A stretch of DNA of 64,000 bases from Brevundimonas goettingensis (GCF_017487405.1 NZ_CP062222.1:3271001-3335000); one strand, 5' to 3'; counted from the first letter of the stretch, positions 8,993 through 19,866 are shown. The notes: generated from the sequence alone by a model not told the origin. Translations and numbers: made by a program.

Positions 8993-9014
8993 GCGGCTTC
9001 CAGCTCCCCGAGAC

Positions 9015-9058
9015 AAGGGCGGCGGTCCTCCTGCGACGGAGAGCCGCCGCCCTTTTTC
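9015..9058 (+). terminator. Rho-independent terminator after the TonB receptor
   Basis: The 11-bp stem AAGGGCGGCGG (9015-9025) pairs with CCGCCGCCCTT (9044-9054), followed by a run of T. It sits 23 nt after the receptor stop and should separate the receptor transcript from the MFS gene. Confidence 0.85.
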
Positions 9059-9117
9059 GTTGCGGTCCCCAGCGCGGCCGTTACCATACCGAAAACCAGA
9101 AAATCCGAGGAAGCGAC

Positions 9118-10647
9118 ATGGCGACGACCGACACGACCGCCGCGCAGGACCCCACGCAACGGGGCGGATACCGCTATTACGTCCTGGCGGTTCTGGTCAC
9201 CGTCTACATGCTCAATTTTCTGGACCGCCAGATCATCGGGATTCTGGCCGCCCCGCTGAAGGCCCACTTCAACATGACCGACAGCCAGTTCGGCCTGTTG
9301 GGCGGCATCGCTTTCGCCTCGGTCTATTCGACCCTGGCCATTCCGCTGGCCTGGCTGGCCGACCGTTTCTCGCGCGTCTGGATCATGACCGGCGCCCTCG
9401 CCGTCTGGTCCGGCTTCACCGCCCTGTGCGGCATGGCCGGCTCCTTCGGCCAGCTGTTCCTGTGCCGGATGGGCGTCGGCATCGGCGAGGCGGGCGGCGT
9501 GGCCCCGGCCTATTCCCTGATCGCCGACTATTTCCCGCCCCAGCACCGGGCCCGGGCCCTGGCCGCCTTCGCCTTCGGCATTCCGCTGGGCACGGCGGCA
9601 GGGACTCTGGTCGGCGGGCTTCTGGCCGCGACCTACGGCTGGCAGACCGCCTTCATCGCCGTCGGCCTGCTGGGCCTCGTGCTCGCCCCCCTGCTGCGTC
9701 TGACCGTCCGGGATCCGAAGCGTGGCGGCAGCGATGTCGCGGCCTCCGCCACGGCGGCCCCGCCTCCCGCCTCGGCGCCCGTCCCGGCGATCGCCGGCTC
9801 GACCGGCCCGGGCCGCGTCGCCGCCCTGATCATGCTGGGCCTCGGCGCCGGCTGCATGATCCTGGCGGCCCTCGGACAGTTCGCCGGTCTCGCCATCGGC
9901 AATCCCCTGATCTGGGCCTTCGGCGGCGGCCTCGCCCTCGTCATCGGGATTTCGCTGATGATCGCCCGGGCCACGGCCTCGGTGGTGGTAAAGAAGCCCA
10001 GCTTCTGGCTGCTGGCCCTCGGCGCCGCCTCCTCCTCGGTCTGCGGCTACGGCGTCGCGGGCTGGCTGCCGCTCTTCTTCATGCGCAGCTTCGACCTGAC
10101 CCTGAAACAGACTTCCTGGTATTATTCCGGCATCGCCCTGATCGGCGGTCTGGCCGGCATCTGGCTGGGCGGGATGATCGCCGACAAGCTGGCGAAGAAG
10201 GGCAAGGGCGCCTATCCCCTGACCCCGGCCATCGCCTTCCTGATCTCCGGCCCCTGCTTCATCCTGGCCATGAACTCGGCCTGGCTGATCCAGCAGATCA
10301 TCCCCGGCGGCGGGTCCCAGGGTCTGGCCCTGACGCTCGCCTTCCTGATCTTCCTGATCCCCACCGGCCTGAATCTGTCCTGGCTCGGTCCGGTCACGGC
10401 AGCGGTCCAGCATCTGGTCCCCGCCCCGATGCGCTCGACCGCTTCGGCCCTGTTCCTGCTGATCAACAACCTGCTGGGTCTGGCCGTCGGCTTCTTCTAC
10501 TTCGGCTGGATGAGCGACCTTCTGGCCCCGACCTTCGGCGAGGAGAGCCTGCGCTGGGCCATCTACACCGGCGTCGGCTTCTATGTCCTGGCCTCCGTCC
10601 TGCTGTTCGGCGCCTCAAGGACGCTGAAGACGGACTGGGTCGACTAG
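9118..10647 (+). CDS. MFS transporter, spinster-like
   Basis: 509 residues from ATG 9118. It carries twelve or more hydrophobic helices and the MFS signature DRQIIGILAAPLK at the end of the first helix (sphingolipid-transporter/spinster-like group). The loop LADRFSR lies between helices 2 and 3. A Pro/Ala-rich cytoplasmic loop is found near residues 205-235, followed by two extra hydrophobic segments that make it longer than the common 430-450 residues. It is located in the inner membrane. The substrate is not deducible; adjacency to the TonB receptor suggests the same compound. A terminator separates the two genes, so it may have its own promoter. Confidence 0.9.
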   Translation: MATTDTTAAQDPTQRGGYRYYVLAVLVTVYMLNFLDRQIIGILAAPLKAHFNMTDSQFGLLGGIAFASVYSTLAIPLAWLADRFSRVWIMTGALAVWSGFTALCGMAGSFGQLFLCRMGVGIGEAGGVAPAYSLIADYFPPQHRARALAAFAFGIPLGTAAGTLVGGLLAATYGWQTAFIAVGLLGLVLAPLLRLTVRDPKRGGSDVAASATAAPPPASAPVPAIAGSTGPGRVAALIMLGLGAGCMILAALGQFAGLAIGNPLIWAFGGGLALVIGISLMIARATASVVVKKPSFWLLALGAASSSVCGYGVAGWLPLFFMRSFDLTLKQTSWYYSGIALIGGLAGIWLGGMIADKLAKKGKGAYPLTPAIAFLISGPCFILAMNSAWLIQQIIPGGGSQGLALTLAFLIFLIPTGLNLSWLGPVTAAVQHLVPAPMRSTASALFLLINNLLGLAVGFFYFGWMSDLLAPTFGEESLRWAIYTGVGFYVLASVLLFGASRTLKTDWVD

Positions 10648-10719
10648 GGGCGACCCCTCATATGGCCCCTTCATACCGGGCCTGATCCGATCGATAGCGT
10701 AACAGGTGATCACAGACGG

Positions 10720-10749
10720 TTGCACCTGCGAACAAGCGACGCCTATAAG
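10720..10749 (+). promoter_or_regulatory. Candidate sigma-70 type promoter of sucC
   Basis: TTGCAC (10720-10725), an 18-nt spacer and TATAAG (10744-10749) lie about 50 nt before the sucC start. The TATAAG hexamer is a good -10 match. The -35 region lies in a CAGGTG...CACCTG inverted repeat (10703-10727) that could be an operator. No start site is known. Confidence 0.4.
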
Positions 10750-10797
10750 CGCGGCCAACTCTTCCCCAGGCCACTCTCGCCACAGGACGTCGGATCC

Positions 10798-11988
<1,191 letters not shown>

Positions 11989-12048
11989 TCTCACCCGCGA
12001 GGGTCGGCGTCGCCTCCCGGCGACGCAGGGCTCCTCCGCGGCACCGGA

Positions 12049-12079
12049 ACTCCACCCCTGATACCCTCAGGGGTGGAGT
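12049..12079. repeat. Perfect 12-bp stem-loop between sucC and the inserted genes
   Basis: ACTCCACCCCTG (12049-12060) pairs perfectly with CAGGGGTGGAGT (12068-12079), with a 7-nt loop. No T-run follows on either strand, so it is not a classical terminator. It lies 60 nt after the sucC stop, at the left border of the foreign-looking block. It could be an RNA-end stabiliser, a processing site or the border of an inserted element. Confidence 0.6.
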
Positions 12080-12117
12080 CCTTGACGCAAGCACAACCAT
12101 GCTTGACCATAAGCGTC

Positions 12118-12711
12118 ATGGACGCTTTTCGAGTTGTTCCGGCCTTGATGGCCGCATTGGTCTTGCTGTGTCCGCCCGCTGCGCTTTCGGCGCAGTCTGT
12201 GGCGACGCCTGAACCCACCGACCTCATCGCGACCTTGAACACCATCTGCGTCAGGGCGCGGGGCGACCGCGCCCAGGTTGCGGCCCTGGCGGCGGATGCG
12301 GGCTTTTCGCCCGTGCCGGAGAGCATGACTCCTCGGCTCCGCAACGCCTCGGAACGCGCAGGCTTCATGCGCACCAACGCCACCGACATCAGCATCGTCA
12401 TGACGGGCCAGATGACGCGGCGCGTCGGGCGCGACACTGTCATACTGGATTTCTGCGGGGTCAGCGCCCGCCCCACGGATCATCGCGCCCTCGACCGGCG
12501 GCTGCGCGACCTTATGGACTTCGACGCCGTCAATGCGGGCGGTTTTGACGCCTATGCGTGGCTGCAGACTTCCGAGGGTCGGGCGCCGAGCCGTAGCCTG
12601 TCGGACGACCAGTTCGTGGCGATGGCTCGAACCGGGCAGATGCGGCTTGTCGTGCTCGACCGCTCGGGGCGGGGGTCCACGCTGATGTATATGTTGCCAA
12701 GGGTCGACTAA
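12118..12711 (+). CDS. Secreted protein of unknown function
   Basis: 197 residues from ATG 12118; an alternative start at 12073 lies inside the stem-loop and would bury the signal peptide. The first 27 residues are a Sec signal ([21 protein letters not shown]). The mature part has two cysteines (in [10 protein letters not shown] and [10 protein letters not shown]) that could form a disulfide. I do not recognise a family. Codon choice is looser than in the flanking suc genes (more A/T in third positions, for example TTG and TTT codons), which fits acquisition. It lies between sucC and the antitoxin gene, in the same direction. Confidence 0.72.
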   Translation: MDAFRVVPALMAALVLLCPPAALSAQSVATPEPTDLIATLNTICVRARGDRAQVAALAADAGFSPVPESMTPRLRNASERAGFMRTNATDISIVMTGQMTRRVGRDTVILDFCGVSARPTDHRALDRRLRDLMDFDAVNAGGFDAYAWLQTSEGRAPSRSLSDDQFVAMARTGQMRLVVLDRSGRGSTLMYMLPRVD

Positions 12712-12755
12712 TCCCGACCCACAGGCTATGTGCTCCACATAACCCGTGTAGCGCC

Positions 12756-13016
12756 ATGACCCGCAACCTCACCCTCGCCATCGACGACGACCTGCTCGAC
12801 AAGGTGCGGGTACTGGCCGCCATGAAGCGGACCAGTGTCAACGAAATGGTGCGCGGCTTCCTGACCCGGCTGGTCGAGGAAGAGACCGAACACGACGAGG
12901 CGACCGAGGCCCTGTTGAAACTGGCGCGCGAAAGCGAAGGCCGGCTGGGCGACTGGCGGCCCGGAAGCCGTGACGAAACCTACAGCGGCGAGCCTCGCTT
13001 TGATCGCTGGCGCTGA
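12756..13016 (+). CDS. Putative ribbon-helix-helix antitoxin of a PIN toxin
   Basis: 86 residues. The N-terminal half MTRNLTLAIDDDLLDKVRVL followed by MKRTSVNEMVRGFL has the strand-helix-helix pattern of small RHH repressors. The acidic C-terminal half would wrap the toxin. It overlaps the downstream PIN-domain gene by 47 nt, the usual gene order and coupling of VapBC-type modules, in which the antitoxin represses its own promoter and neutralises the toxin. The family assignment rests on size, fold pattern and neighbour. Confidence 0.8.
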   Translation: MTRNLTLAIDDDLLDKVRVLAAMKRTSVNEMVRGFLTRLVEEETEHDEATEALLKLARESEGRLGDWRPGSRDETYSGEPRFDRWR

Positions 13017-13422
13017 CATCTTTCTCGATACGAACGTACTGATTTACGCAGCGCTCGGGTCCGCCGACGAGCCGGCGAAGTACGAGCGCGCGCTCGGATT
13101 GCTGACGCGTCGATTTGGAACCTCGAGCCAGGTGCTGGCCGAGTTCTACGTCAACGTCCAGCGGAGGGGTTCGCGGCCCCTGACGGCGGAGGAGGCCCGG
13201 GAATGGGTGGTCCGCCTGTCCAAAAAGCCATTCCAGCCCGTCGATTTCAAGGTCGTTCGCGATGGGATGGACAACGCCCGCCGCTATCAGATTTCCTATT
13301 GGGATGGAGCGGTCATCGCCGCCGCCGAGCGCCTCGGCGCCAAAATCCTCTATTCCGAAGACCTTCACCACGGACAGACCTACGGGTCGGTCCGCGTCGA
13401 AAACCCTTTCCTTCCCGCCTGA
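12970..13422 (+). CDS. PIN-domain ribonuclease toxin (VapC-like)
   Basis: 150 residues from a GTG at 12970; a TTG at 13000, closer to the usual PIN start, is an alternative. All expected acidic residues of the Mg-dependent PIN active site are present: D20 (FLDTNVLIY), E58 (QVLAEFY), D112 ([10 protein letters not shown]) and E130/D131 (YSEDLHHG). VapC-type toxins cut specific tRNA or rRNA sites. The stop is only 13 nt before the sucD start, so the toxin and a core TCA gene could share a transcript. The less GC-biased codons agree with transfer. Confidence 0.85.
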   Translation: MTKPTAASLALIAGADIFLDTNVLIYAALGSADEPAKYERALGLLTRRFGTSSQVLAEFYVNVQRRGSRPLTAEEAREWVVRLSKKPFQPVDFKVVRDGMDNARRYQISYWDGAVIAAAERLGAKILYSEDLHHGQTYGSVRVENPFLPA

Positions 13423-13435
13423 CAGAGAGACCCCA

Positions 13436-14338
13436 ATGTCCATCCTCGTCGACAAGAACACGAAAATCATCGTCCAGGGCCTGACCGGCAAGACCGGCGG
13501 CTTCCACACCGAACAGGCCCTGGCCTACCACGGCACCCAGATGGTCGCCGGCGTCCACCCGTCGAAGGGCGGCACGAACTGGACGGGCTCGCACGGCGAG
13601 ACCCTGCCGATCTACGCCTCGGTCGCCGAAGCCAGGGAAGCCACCGGCGCCGACGCCTCGGTCATCTACGTCCCGCCGTCGGGCGCGGCCGCGGCCATCA
13701 TCGAGGCCATCGACGCCGAAGTGCCCTTCATCACCTGCATCACCGAAGGCATCCCGGTGCTGGACATGGTCAAGGTCAAGGCCCGCCTCGAGAAGTCGAA
13801 GTCGCGCCTGCTGGGCCCGAACTGCCCCGGCATCCTGACGCCGGACGAGTGCAAGATCGGCATCATGCCGGGCAACATCTTCAAGAAGGGCAATGTCGGC
13901 ATCGTCTCGCGTTCCGGCACCCTGACCTATGAAGCCGTCTTCCAGACCACCAACGAAGGCCTCGGCCAGACCACGGCCGTCGGCATCGGCGGCGACCCGG
14001 TCAAGGGCACCGAGTTCATCGACGTCCTGGAACTGTTCCTGGCCGACCCGGAAACCACCTCGATCATCATGATCGGCGAAATCGGCGGCGGCGCCGAGGA
14101 AGACGCCGCCCAGTTCCTGATCGACGAAGCCAAGAAGGGCCGCAAGAAGCCGATGGCCGGCTTCATCGCGGGCCGCACCGCTCCGAAGGGCCGCACCATG
14201 GGCCACGCCGGCGCGGTCGTCTCCGGCGGCAAGGGCGATGCGGAATCCAAGATCGCGGCCATGGAAGAGGCCGGCATCAAGATGTCGCCCTCGCCCGCCC
14301 GCCTCGGCAAGACGCTTGTTGAAGTGCTGAAGGGCTAA
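13436..14338 (+). CDS. sucD: Succinyl-CoA synthetase, alpha subunit
   Basis: 300 residues from ATG 13436 with a GAGAGA ribosome site. The CoA-binding start ([20 protein letters not shown]), the central GPNCPGI and the phospho-histidine region [12 protein letters not shown] are all intact, so the gene looks functional. It partners SucC. Because of the inserted toxin-antitoxin pair, its nearest upstream gene is now the PIN toxin, 13 nt away, and its expression may depend on read-through or a promoter inside the insert. Confidence 0.97.
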   Translation: MSILVDKNTKIIVQGLTGKTGGFHTEQALAYHGTQMVAGVHPSKGGTNWTGSHGETLPIYASVAEAREATGADASVIYVPPSGAAAAIIEAIDAEVPFITCITEGIPVLDMVKVKARLEKSKSRLLGPNCPGILTPDECKIGIMPGNIFKKGNVGIVSRSGTLTYEAVFQTTNEGLGQTTAVGIGGDPVKGTEFIDVLELFLADPETTSIIMIGEIGGGAEEDAAQFLIDEAKKGRKKPMAGFIAGRTAPKGRTMGHAGAVVSGGKGDAESKIAAMEEAGIKMSPSPARLGKTLVEVLKG

Positions 14339-14369
14339 CGCCCTTCAGCGAGCGCTCCTCTGGAGCGCC

Positions 14370-14410
14370 GCGCTAATGCTCGCGACGCGGTCGCTCGCTG
14401 CTTGAGCGCG
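14370..14410 (+). repeat. Dispersed 41-nt hairpin repeat (sucD-odhA gap)
   Basis: 38 of 41 positions match the copy at 57541-57581. The inner stem is GCGAC (14382-14386) with GTCGC (14390-14394) around GCG; the other copy has GGGAC and GTCCC, a compensatory C-G to G-C change. The outer ends GCGCT and AGCGC can also pair. The 328-bp gap 14339-14666 otherwise holds the sucD terminator and the odhA leader, and no gene was seen in it. Confidence 0.6.
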
Positions 14411-14504
14411 GGTCGTGAGCGGATCGACATCGCGGTGAATCGTCGCTCCTCGAGCGACATGACACCGGTTTCGGCATCGATCGTGCCGGAAACACGTATT
14501 GAAG

Positions 14505-14537
14505 ACGCCCCCGGTCACGGCCGGGGGCGTTTTTGTT
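14505..14537 (+). terminator. Rho-independent terminator between sucD and odhA
   Basis: Perfect 10-bp stem ACGCCCCCGG (14505-14514) with CCGGGGGCGT (14521-14530), loop TCACGG, followed by TTTTTGTT. It should end the sucCD transcript and means odhAB start from their own promoter downstream. Confidence 0.9.
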
Positions 14538-14666
14538 ACGCTCCGAACCAATTTCTTATCGTTTCGCCCCTCTTCGGTCATGACCCATAAGGAAACAGCG
14601 CCTATATGAACCGCGCCGGCCTCACGCGGTTGTGACCGTGGGGCCCCAGAAGGACGACGTGAGAAA

Positions 14667-17600
14667 ATGGCGGACGATGCCGGTCGGCTGAACCAGGTCT
14701 TTGCCGAGACCAGCTTCCTCTATGGCGCGAATGCCGCCTTCATCGAGGACCTCCACGAGAAATGGGCGACCGACCCGTCCTCCGTCTCGGCCGAGTGGCG
14801 CAGCTTCTTCGACCAGCTCAAGGACTCGGCCGCAGTGGTCAAGGCCTCGGGCGCGGCCGGCGGCTGGGGCCGCGGCGCGATCCTGGAGCCCACCGAGGAG
14901 ACCGGCGTCTTCGACGGCCAGTGGCCCGCCCCCAAGGTTGATCCGAAGAAGGCCGGCGCCGCCAAGCCCGCGCCTGCCGCCGCCGCTGCGGCCGTCGCCG
15001 GCGCGACCGCCGACGAGGTCCGCGCCGCCGCCCACGATTCCATTCGCGCCCTGATGCTGATCCGCACCTACCGGGTGCGCGGTCACCTGCACGCCAAGCT
15101 CGACCCGCTCGGCATCGAACAGCCGATCGACAATCCCGAGCTGACCCCCGCCTTCCACGGCTTCACCGCCGCCGACCTGGACCGCCCGATCTTCCTCGAC
15201 GGCGTCCTGGGGCTGCAGTACGCGACCGTGAACGAGCTTATGGCGATCCTGGAGCGCACCTACTGCGGCCATATCGGCATCCAGTACATGCATATCGCCG
15301 AGCCTGAAGAGAAGGCGTGGCTGCAGCAGCGCTTCGAGGGCGCCGACGCCTTCGAGAAGAACGGCTTCACCAGGGAAGGCAAGCTGGCCATCCTGAACAA
15401 GCTGATCGAGGCGGAGGGCTTCGAACGCTTCTCCCACAAGCGCTTCCCGGGCACCAAGCGGTTCGGCCTGGATGGCGGCGAGGCCATGGTCCCGGCGCTG
15501 GAGCAGATGATCAAGCGCGGCGGCGCCCTGGGCATCGACGAGATCGTCATCGGCATGGCCCACCGCGGCCGCCTGAACACCCTCGCGACCGTCATGGGCA
15601 AGCCCCACAAGGTCATCTTCCACGAGTTCCAGGGCGGCTCGGCCGTACCTTCGGACATCGAGGGTTCGGGCGACGTCAAATACCACATGGGCGCCTCGTC
15701 GGACCGCGAGTTCGACGGCAAGACCGTCCACCTGTCGCTGACCGCCAACCCCTCGCACCTCGAGATCGTCAACCCGGTCGTCCTGGGCAAGGCGCGCGCC
15801 AAACAGGCCTTCGACATCCGTGAGGCCAATGTCGGCGTGCCCGAGAACAAGTGGGCGCTGGACCGCTCCAAGGTCATGCCCCTGCTGATCCACGGCGACG
15901 CCGCCTTCGCGGGTCAGGGCGTGGTCGCCGAATGCTTCGCCCTGATGGGTCTGAAGGGCTACCGCACCGGCGGGACGATGCATTTCGTCATCAACAACCA
16001 GATCGGCTTCACCACCTCGCCGCGCAACTCGCGCTCGACGCCCTACTGCTCGGACGTCGCCCTGATGGTCCAGGCGCCGATCTTCCACGTGAACGGCGAC
16101 GATCCGGAAGCGGTCGTCTTCGCCGCCAAGGTGGCCACCGAATTCCGCCAGAAATTCCACAAGGACGTGGTGGTGGACATGTTCTGCTACCGCCGCTTCG
16201 GTCACAACGAAGGCGACGATCCGACCTTCACCCAGCCGCTGATGTATTCGAAGATCCGCGCCCTGAAGTCGACGCGCGAGATCTACGCCGCCCGTCTGGT
16301 CGGCGAAGGCGTCCTGACCGAGGCCGAGGTCGACGCCCTGGTCGCCAAACAGGAAGCCTGGCTGGACGAACAGTTCGAGGCCGGCAAGACCTTCAAGGCC
16401 GACAAGGCCGACTGGCTGGACGGTCAGTGGAAGGGCGTGGGCCTGGCCGAGGACGACGAGCGTCGCGGCAAGACCGGCATCCCGGCCGAGAAGCTGATGG
16501 ACTACGGCCATCGCCTGACGACCATCCCCAACCAGATCGACATGCACAAGACGCTCAAGCGCGTCATCGAGGCGCGTCGCGAGAGCCTGACCGCCGGCAC
16601 CATCGACTGGGCCACCGCCGAGAGCCTGGCCTTCGCCGGCCTGCTGGACGAGGGCTTCCCGGTCCGCCTGTCGGGCCAGGATTCGGTGCGCGGCACCTTC
16701 TCCCAGCGTCACTCGGGCATCATCGACCAGACCACGGAAGAGCGGTACATCCCGCTCAACAACCTGCGCGAAGGCCAGGCCAATTTCGAGGTCATCGACT
16801 CGGCCCTGTCGGAAGAGGCCGTGCTCGGCTTCGAATACGGCTATTCGCTCGCCGACCCGAACACCATGGTCATGTGGGAAGGCCAGTTCGGCGACTTCGT
16901 GAACGGCGCCCAGGTGGTCATCGACCAGTTCATCACCTCCGGCGAACGCAAGTGGCTGCGCATGAGCGGCCTGACCATGCTGCTGCCGCACGGCTATGAG
17001 GGTCAGGGTCCGGAACACTCCTCGGCCCGCCTCGAACGCTTCCTGCAGGCCTGCGCCGAGGACAATATCCAGGTCGCCAACTGCACGACCCCGGCCAACT
17101 ACTTCCACATCCTGCGTCGACAGATGCAGCGGCCGTTCCGCAAGCCGCTGATCATCATGACGCCCAAGTCGCTGCTGCGTCACAAGAAGGCGGTCTCGAC
17201 CATCGCCGATATGGCGGAGGGTTCGTCCTTCCACCGTGTGCTGCACGACGACGCCCAGACCCGTCCCGAAGTCTCCGGCATCAAGATCAAGGCCGACAAG
17301 GACATCCGTCGCGTCGTGGTCTGCTCGGGCAAGGTCTATTACGACCTGCTCGACGCGCGCGAGAAGAAGGGCGTCGATGACGTCTATCTGCTGCGTCTGG
17401 AGCAGTTCTATCCCTGGCCGATGAAGTCGATGATGACCGAACTGGCCCGCTTCCCGAACGCCGAACTGGTCTGGTGCCAGGAAGAGCCGAAGAACATGGG
17501 CGGCTGGACCTTCGTGGATCCGTGGATCGAACTGACGCTCGAGAAGCTGAACGTGAAGTCGAAGCGCGCCCGCTACGTCGGCCGCCCGGCCTCGGCCTCG

Positions 17601-17669
17601 ACCGCCGCGGGCCTTATGAGCCGCCACCTGAAGGAACTGCAGACCTTCACGGACGAAGCCTTCGCCTGA
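14667..17669 (+). CDS. odhA: 2-oxoglutarate dehydrogenase E1 component
   Basis: 1000 residues, the normal length for the single-chain thiamine-diphosphate E1. The N-terminus (NQVFAETSFLYGANAAFIEDLHEKW) is the E1o subunit-binding region. An Ala/Pro-rich linker follows near 100-120, then the catalytic body with GMAHRGRLNTL, HGDAAFAGQG and the transketolase-like second half (GYSLADPNTMVMWEGQFGDF). It decarboxylates 2-oxoglutarate and passes the succinyl group to the E2 lipoyl domain. The gene is also called sucA. odhB follows 87 nt downstream. Confidence 0.97.
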   Translation: MADDAGRLNQVFAETSFLYGANAAFIEDLHEKWATDPSSVSAEWRSFFDQLKDSAAVVKASGAAGGWGRGAILEPTEETGVFDGQWPAPKVDPKKAGAAKPAPAAAAAAVAGATADEVRAAAHDSIRALMLIRTYRVRGHLHAKLDPLGIEQPIDNPELTPAFHGFTAADLDRPIFLDGVLGLQYATVNELMAILERTYCGHIGIQYMHIAEPEEKAWLQQRFEGADAFEKNGFTREGKLAILNKLIEAEGFERFSHKRFPGTKRFGLDGGEAMVPALEQMIKRGGALGIDEIVIGMAHRGRLNTLATVMGKPHKVIFHEFQGGSAVPSDIEGSGDVKYHMGASSDREFDGKTVHLSLTANPSHLEIVNPVVLGKARAKQAFDIREANVGVPENKWALDRSKVMPLLIHGDAAFAGQGVVAECFALMGLKGYRTGGTMHFVINNQIGFTTSPRNSRSTPYCSDVALMVQAPIFHVNGDDPEAVVFAAKVATEFRQKFHKDVVVDMFCYRRFGHNEGDDPTFTQPLMYSKIRALKSTREIYAARLVGEGVLTEAEVDALVAKQEAWLDEQFEAGKTFKADKADWLDGQWKGVGLAEDDERRGKTGIPAEKLMDYGHRLTTIPNQIDMHKTLKRVIEARRESLTAGTIDWATAESLAFAGLLDEGFPVRLSGQDSVRGTFSQRHSGIIDQTTEERYIPLNNLREGQANFEVIDSALSEEAVLGFEYGYSLADPNTMVMWEGQFGDFVNGAQVVIDQFITSGERKWLRMSGLTMLLPHGYEGQGPEHSSARLERFLQACAEDNIQVANCTTPANYFHILRRQMQRPFRKPLIIMTPKSLLRHKKAVSTIADMAEGSSFHRVLHDDAQTRPEVSGIKIKADKDIRRVVVCSGKVYYDLLDAREKKGVDDVYLLRLEQFYPWPMKSMMTELARFPNAELVWCQEEPKNMGGWTFVDPWIELTLEKLNVKSKRARYVGRPASASTAAGLMSRHLKELQTFTDEAFA

Positions 17670-17756
17670 TCTCCGCCTAGACCTGTGTTCGTTCGCCTGA
17701 CACAAGACTGACCTACAACCGCCCGACGCCTGAAAATACGAAAGCCTGGACCCGAC

Positions 17757-19313
17757 ATGGCCGACATCCTGACCCCGACCCTTGGTGAATCCGTCTCGGA
17801 AGCCAGCATCGCAAAATGGACCAGGAAGGTCGGTGACGCGGTGAAGAAGGACGAGGTCCTGGTCGAGCTGGAAACGGACAAGGTCTCGCTGGAAGTCGTG
17901 GCCCCGGCTGACGGCGTCCTGTCGGACATCAAGGCCGGCGAGGGCGACACCGTCGTTCCGGGCGCCGTCTTGGGCGTCGTCACCGAAGGCGCTTCGGCCG
18001 CCCCGGCCGCGGCCAAGCCCGCTCCAAAGGCTGAAAAGGCCGCTGAGGCTCCCGTCGCCGCCGCTCCGGCCGCTGCTCCCGCTTCGGCTTCGGCCCCGGC
18101 CGCCGGTAGCGCCACGGTCGCCATCCCGGTCCCGACCATGGGCGAGAGCGTCGCCGAAGGCACGATGGGCAAGTGGCTGAAGAAGAACGGCGAGGCCGTG
18201 AAGAAGGATGAGCTGCTGGTCGAGATCGAGACCGACAAGGTCGCGGTCGAGGTCGCGGCCCCGGCCGACGGCGTCCTGACCATCTCCGCCGACGAAGGCG
18301 CGACCGTCACCCCCGGCCAGACCATCGGCTCCATCGCCGCCGGCGCCGGCGCGGCCGCCGCCCCGGCTGCTGCGGCTCCGGCTGCTGCGCCTGCCGCTGC
18401 CGCCTCGGCCAACACCGGCTCGGCACAGCTGTCGCCGTCGGTCCAGCGCGTGGTCACCGAGAACAACCTCGACGCCGGTTCGATCAGCCCGACCGGGCCC
18501 AAGGGCAACATCACCAAGGGCGACGCGCTCGCCGCTGTTGGCGCCGCCGCCGCTCCGAAGGCCGCCCCGGCCCCGGTCGCCGCCGCTGCCCCGGCCGCCC
18601 CGCGCGCCGACCAGCCGCGCGAGGAACGGGTCAAGATGACCCGCCTGCGCCAGACCATCGCGCGCCGCCTGAAGGAATCCCAGAACACCGCCGCCCAGCT
18701 GACCACCTTCAACGAGGTGGACATGACCCAGGTCATGGCCCTGCGCGCCCAGTACAAGGACGCCTTCGAGAAGCGCCACGGCGTCAAGCTGGGCTTCATG
18801 AGTTTCTTCACCAAGGCGGTGATCAACGCCCTGAAGGAAATCCCGGCCGTCAACGCCGAGATCGACGGCACCGACATCATCTACAAGAACCACTATGACA
18901 TCGGCGTCGCCGTCGGCACCGACAAGGGTCTGGTGGTTCCGGTTCTGCGCGACGCCGACATGCTGTCGCTGGCCGGCATCGAGAAGGGCATCGCCGACCT
19001 CGGCAAGGCGGCCCGCGACGGCGGCCTGACCATGGACCAGCTCCAGGGCGGCACCTTCACCATCACCAACGGCGGCACCTACGGTTCGCTGATGTCGACG
19101 CCGATCCTGAACGCGCCGCAGTCGGGCATCCTGGGCATGCACAACATCGTGCAGCGTCCGATGGCCATCAACGGCGAGGTCAAGATCCGCCCGATGATGT
19201 ACCTGGCCCTCAGCTACGACCACCGCATCGTCGACGGCAAGGAAGCCGTGACCTTCCTGGTCCGCGTCAAGGAACACCTGGAAGACCCGCAGCGCTCGCT
19301 GCTGGACCTCTAG
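17757..19313 (+). CDS. odhB: 2-oxoglutarate dehydrogenase E2 (dihydrolipoyl succinyltransferase), two lipoyl domains
   Basis: 518 residues. There are two lipoyl domains with ETDKV motifs, lysines at about 42 and 161, each followed by an Ala/Pro-rich hinge. A peripheral-subunit-binding domain follows ([16 protein letters not shown]), then the acyltransferase core ending in [11 protein letters not shown], whose His and Asp are catalytic. Escherichia coli OdhB has one lipoyl domain; two are known in some alphaproteobacteria, so this is a lineage feature rather than an anomaly. The gene for E3 (lpd) is not next to it; a small membrane protein follows after a terminator. Confidence 0.96.
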   Translation: MADILTPTLGESVSEASIAKWTRKVGDAVKKDEVLVELETDKVSLEVVAPADGVLSDIKAGEGDTVVPGAVLGVVTEGASAAPAAAKPAPKAEKAAEAPVAAAPAAAPASASAPAAGSATVAIPVPTMGESVAEGTMGKWLKKNGEAVKKDELLVEIETDKVAVEVAAPADGVLTISADEGATVTPGQTIGSIAAGAGAAAAPAAAAPAAAPAAAASANTGSAQLSPSVQRVVTENNLDAGSISPTGPKGNITKGDALAAVGAAAAPKAAPAPVAAAAPAAPRADQPREERVKMTRLRQTIARRLKESQNTAAQLTTFNEVDMTQVMALRAQYKDAFEKRHGVKLGFMSFFTKAVINALKEIPAVNAEIDGTDIIYKNHYDIGVAVGTDKGLVVPVLRDADMLSLAGIEKGIADLGKAARDGGLTMDQLQGGTFTITNGGTYGSLMSTPILNAPQSGILGMHNIVQRPMAINGEVKIRPMMYLALSYDHRIVDGKEAVTFLVRVKEHLEDPQRSLLDL

Positions 19314-19336
19314 GACGTCTCAAAGAAAGAGATGAG

Positions 19337-19371
19337 AGCGCGCGGCGGCTTCGGCGGTCGCGCGCTTTTTC
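19337..19371 (+). terminator. Rho-independent terminator after odhB
   Basis: The stem AGCGCGCG (19337-19344) pairs with CGCGCGCT (19359-19366) and is followed by TTTTT. It closes the odhAB transcript. Confidence 0.85.
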
Positions 19372-19458
19372 GTCTGCGCCAGGCCTGACAGATTTCCGCA
19401 CAACCCCTGTCAGAATCCGTAGGTTTACCTATACGAAACAATAGGCCACCCTCCCGTC

Positions 19459-19866
19459 ATGGAGTGGGCCGTTCGGGGGATGGGTGTCTTCTATGTGCTC
19501 GCAGGCGTCCTCGCCCTGCGGCAGGTCCTGATCAATTGGCGGTTGGAGCGGATGATCGCCGCCGTCCTGCCCTCTTCTCCGCCCTCGTCCATCACCGAAC
19601 GCGCGGCCGACGTCATGTTGGCCATGGGATCGGTGCTGGTGCTGGCCTCGGGCGCGGCGCTGATGATGCTGCAGCCCTGGGCCGTTCTGGTCTTCCTGGC
19701 CTGCTGGGGCGCCCAGGCGGCCTATCTGCTCTGGGCGCAGCGCTGGTATCGCCCACGCGACCCGATCTCGGCCCGAGGCCGCCGTCAGACCCTGAACGCC
19801 TTCGCCGTCTACAGCCTGGCGACCCTGCTGGTCCTGTCGATGCCTCTGGCGGGCCTGCTGCGCTGA
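19459..19866 (+). CDS. Small integral membrane protein, unknown function
   Basis: 135 residues with about four hydrophobic segments (near 8-26, 52-70, 74-94 and 116-134), linked by short charged loops (NWRLERMIAA, QRWYRPRDPISARGRRQ). No family was recognised. It lies between the odhB terminator and a convergent peptidase gene whose stop is 1 nt away. Codon usage matches the host. An overlapping +1-frame reading of almost equal length has no membrane pattern and was judged a shadow. Confidence 0.7.
   Translation: MEWAVRGMGVFYVLAGVLALRQVLINWRLERMIAAVLPSSPPSSITERAADVMLAMGSVLVLASGAALMMLQPWAVLVFLACWGAQAAYLLWAQRWYRPRDPISARGRRQTLNAFAVYSLATLLVLSMPLAGLLR

Noticed and set aside
12001..12048. Possible sucC-type metabolite riboswitch or attenuator in the sucC trailer
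   Set aside because: Only a small GTCGCC/GGCGAC hairpin is present and no known sucA/sucC motif architecture is visible.
12049..12079. Stem-loop after sucC as a rho-independent terminator
   Set aside because: The stem is strong but no T-run follows on either strand, so it is listed as a structural repeat only.
14622..19277. A 1551-codon open frame on the - strand opposite odhA and odhB
   Set aside because: It is the antisense shadow of two unmistakable genes, made possible by very high GC. Its translation is rich in Gly, Arg and Val and contains no domain pattern.
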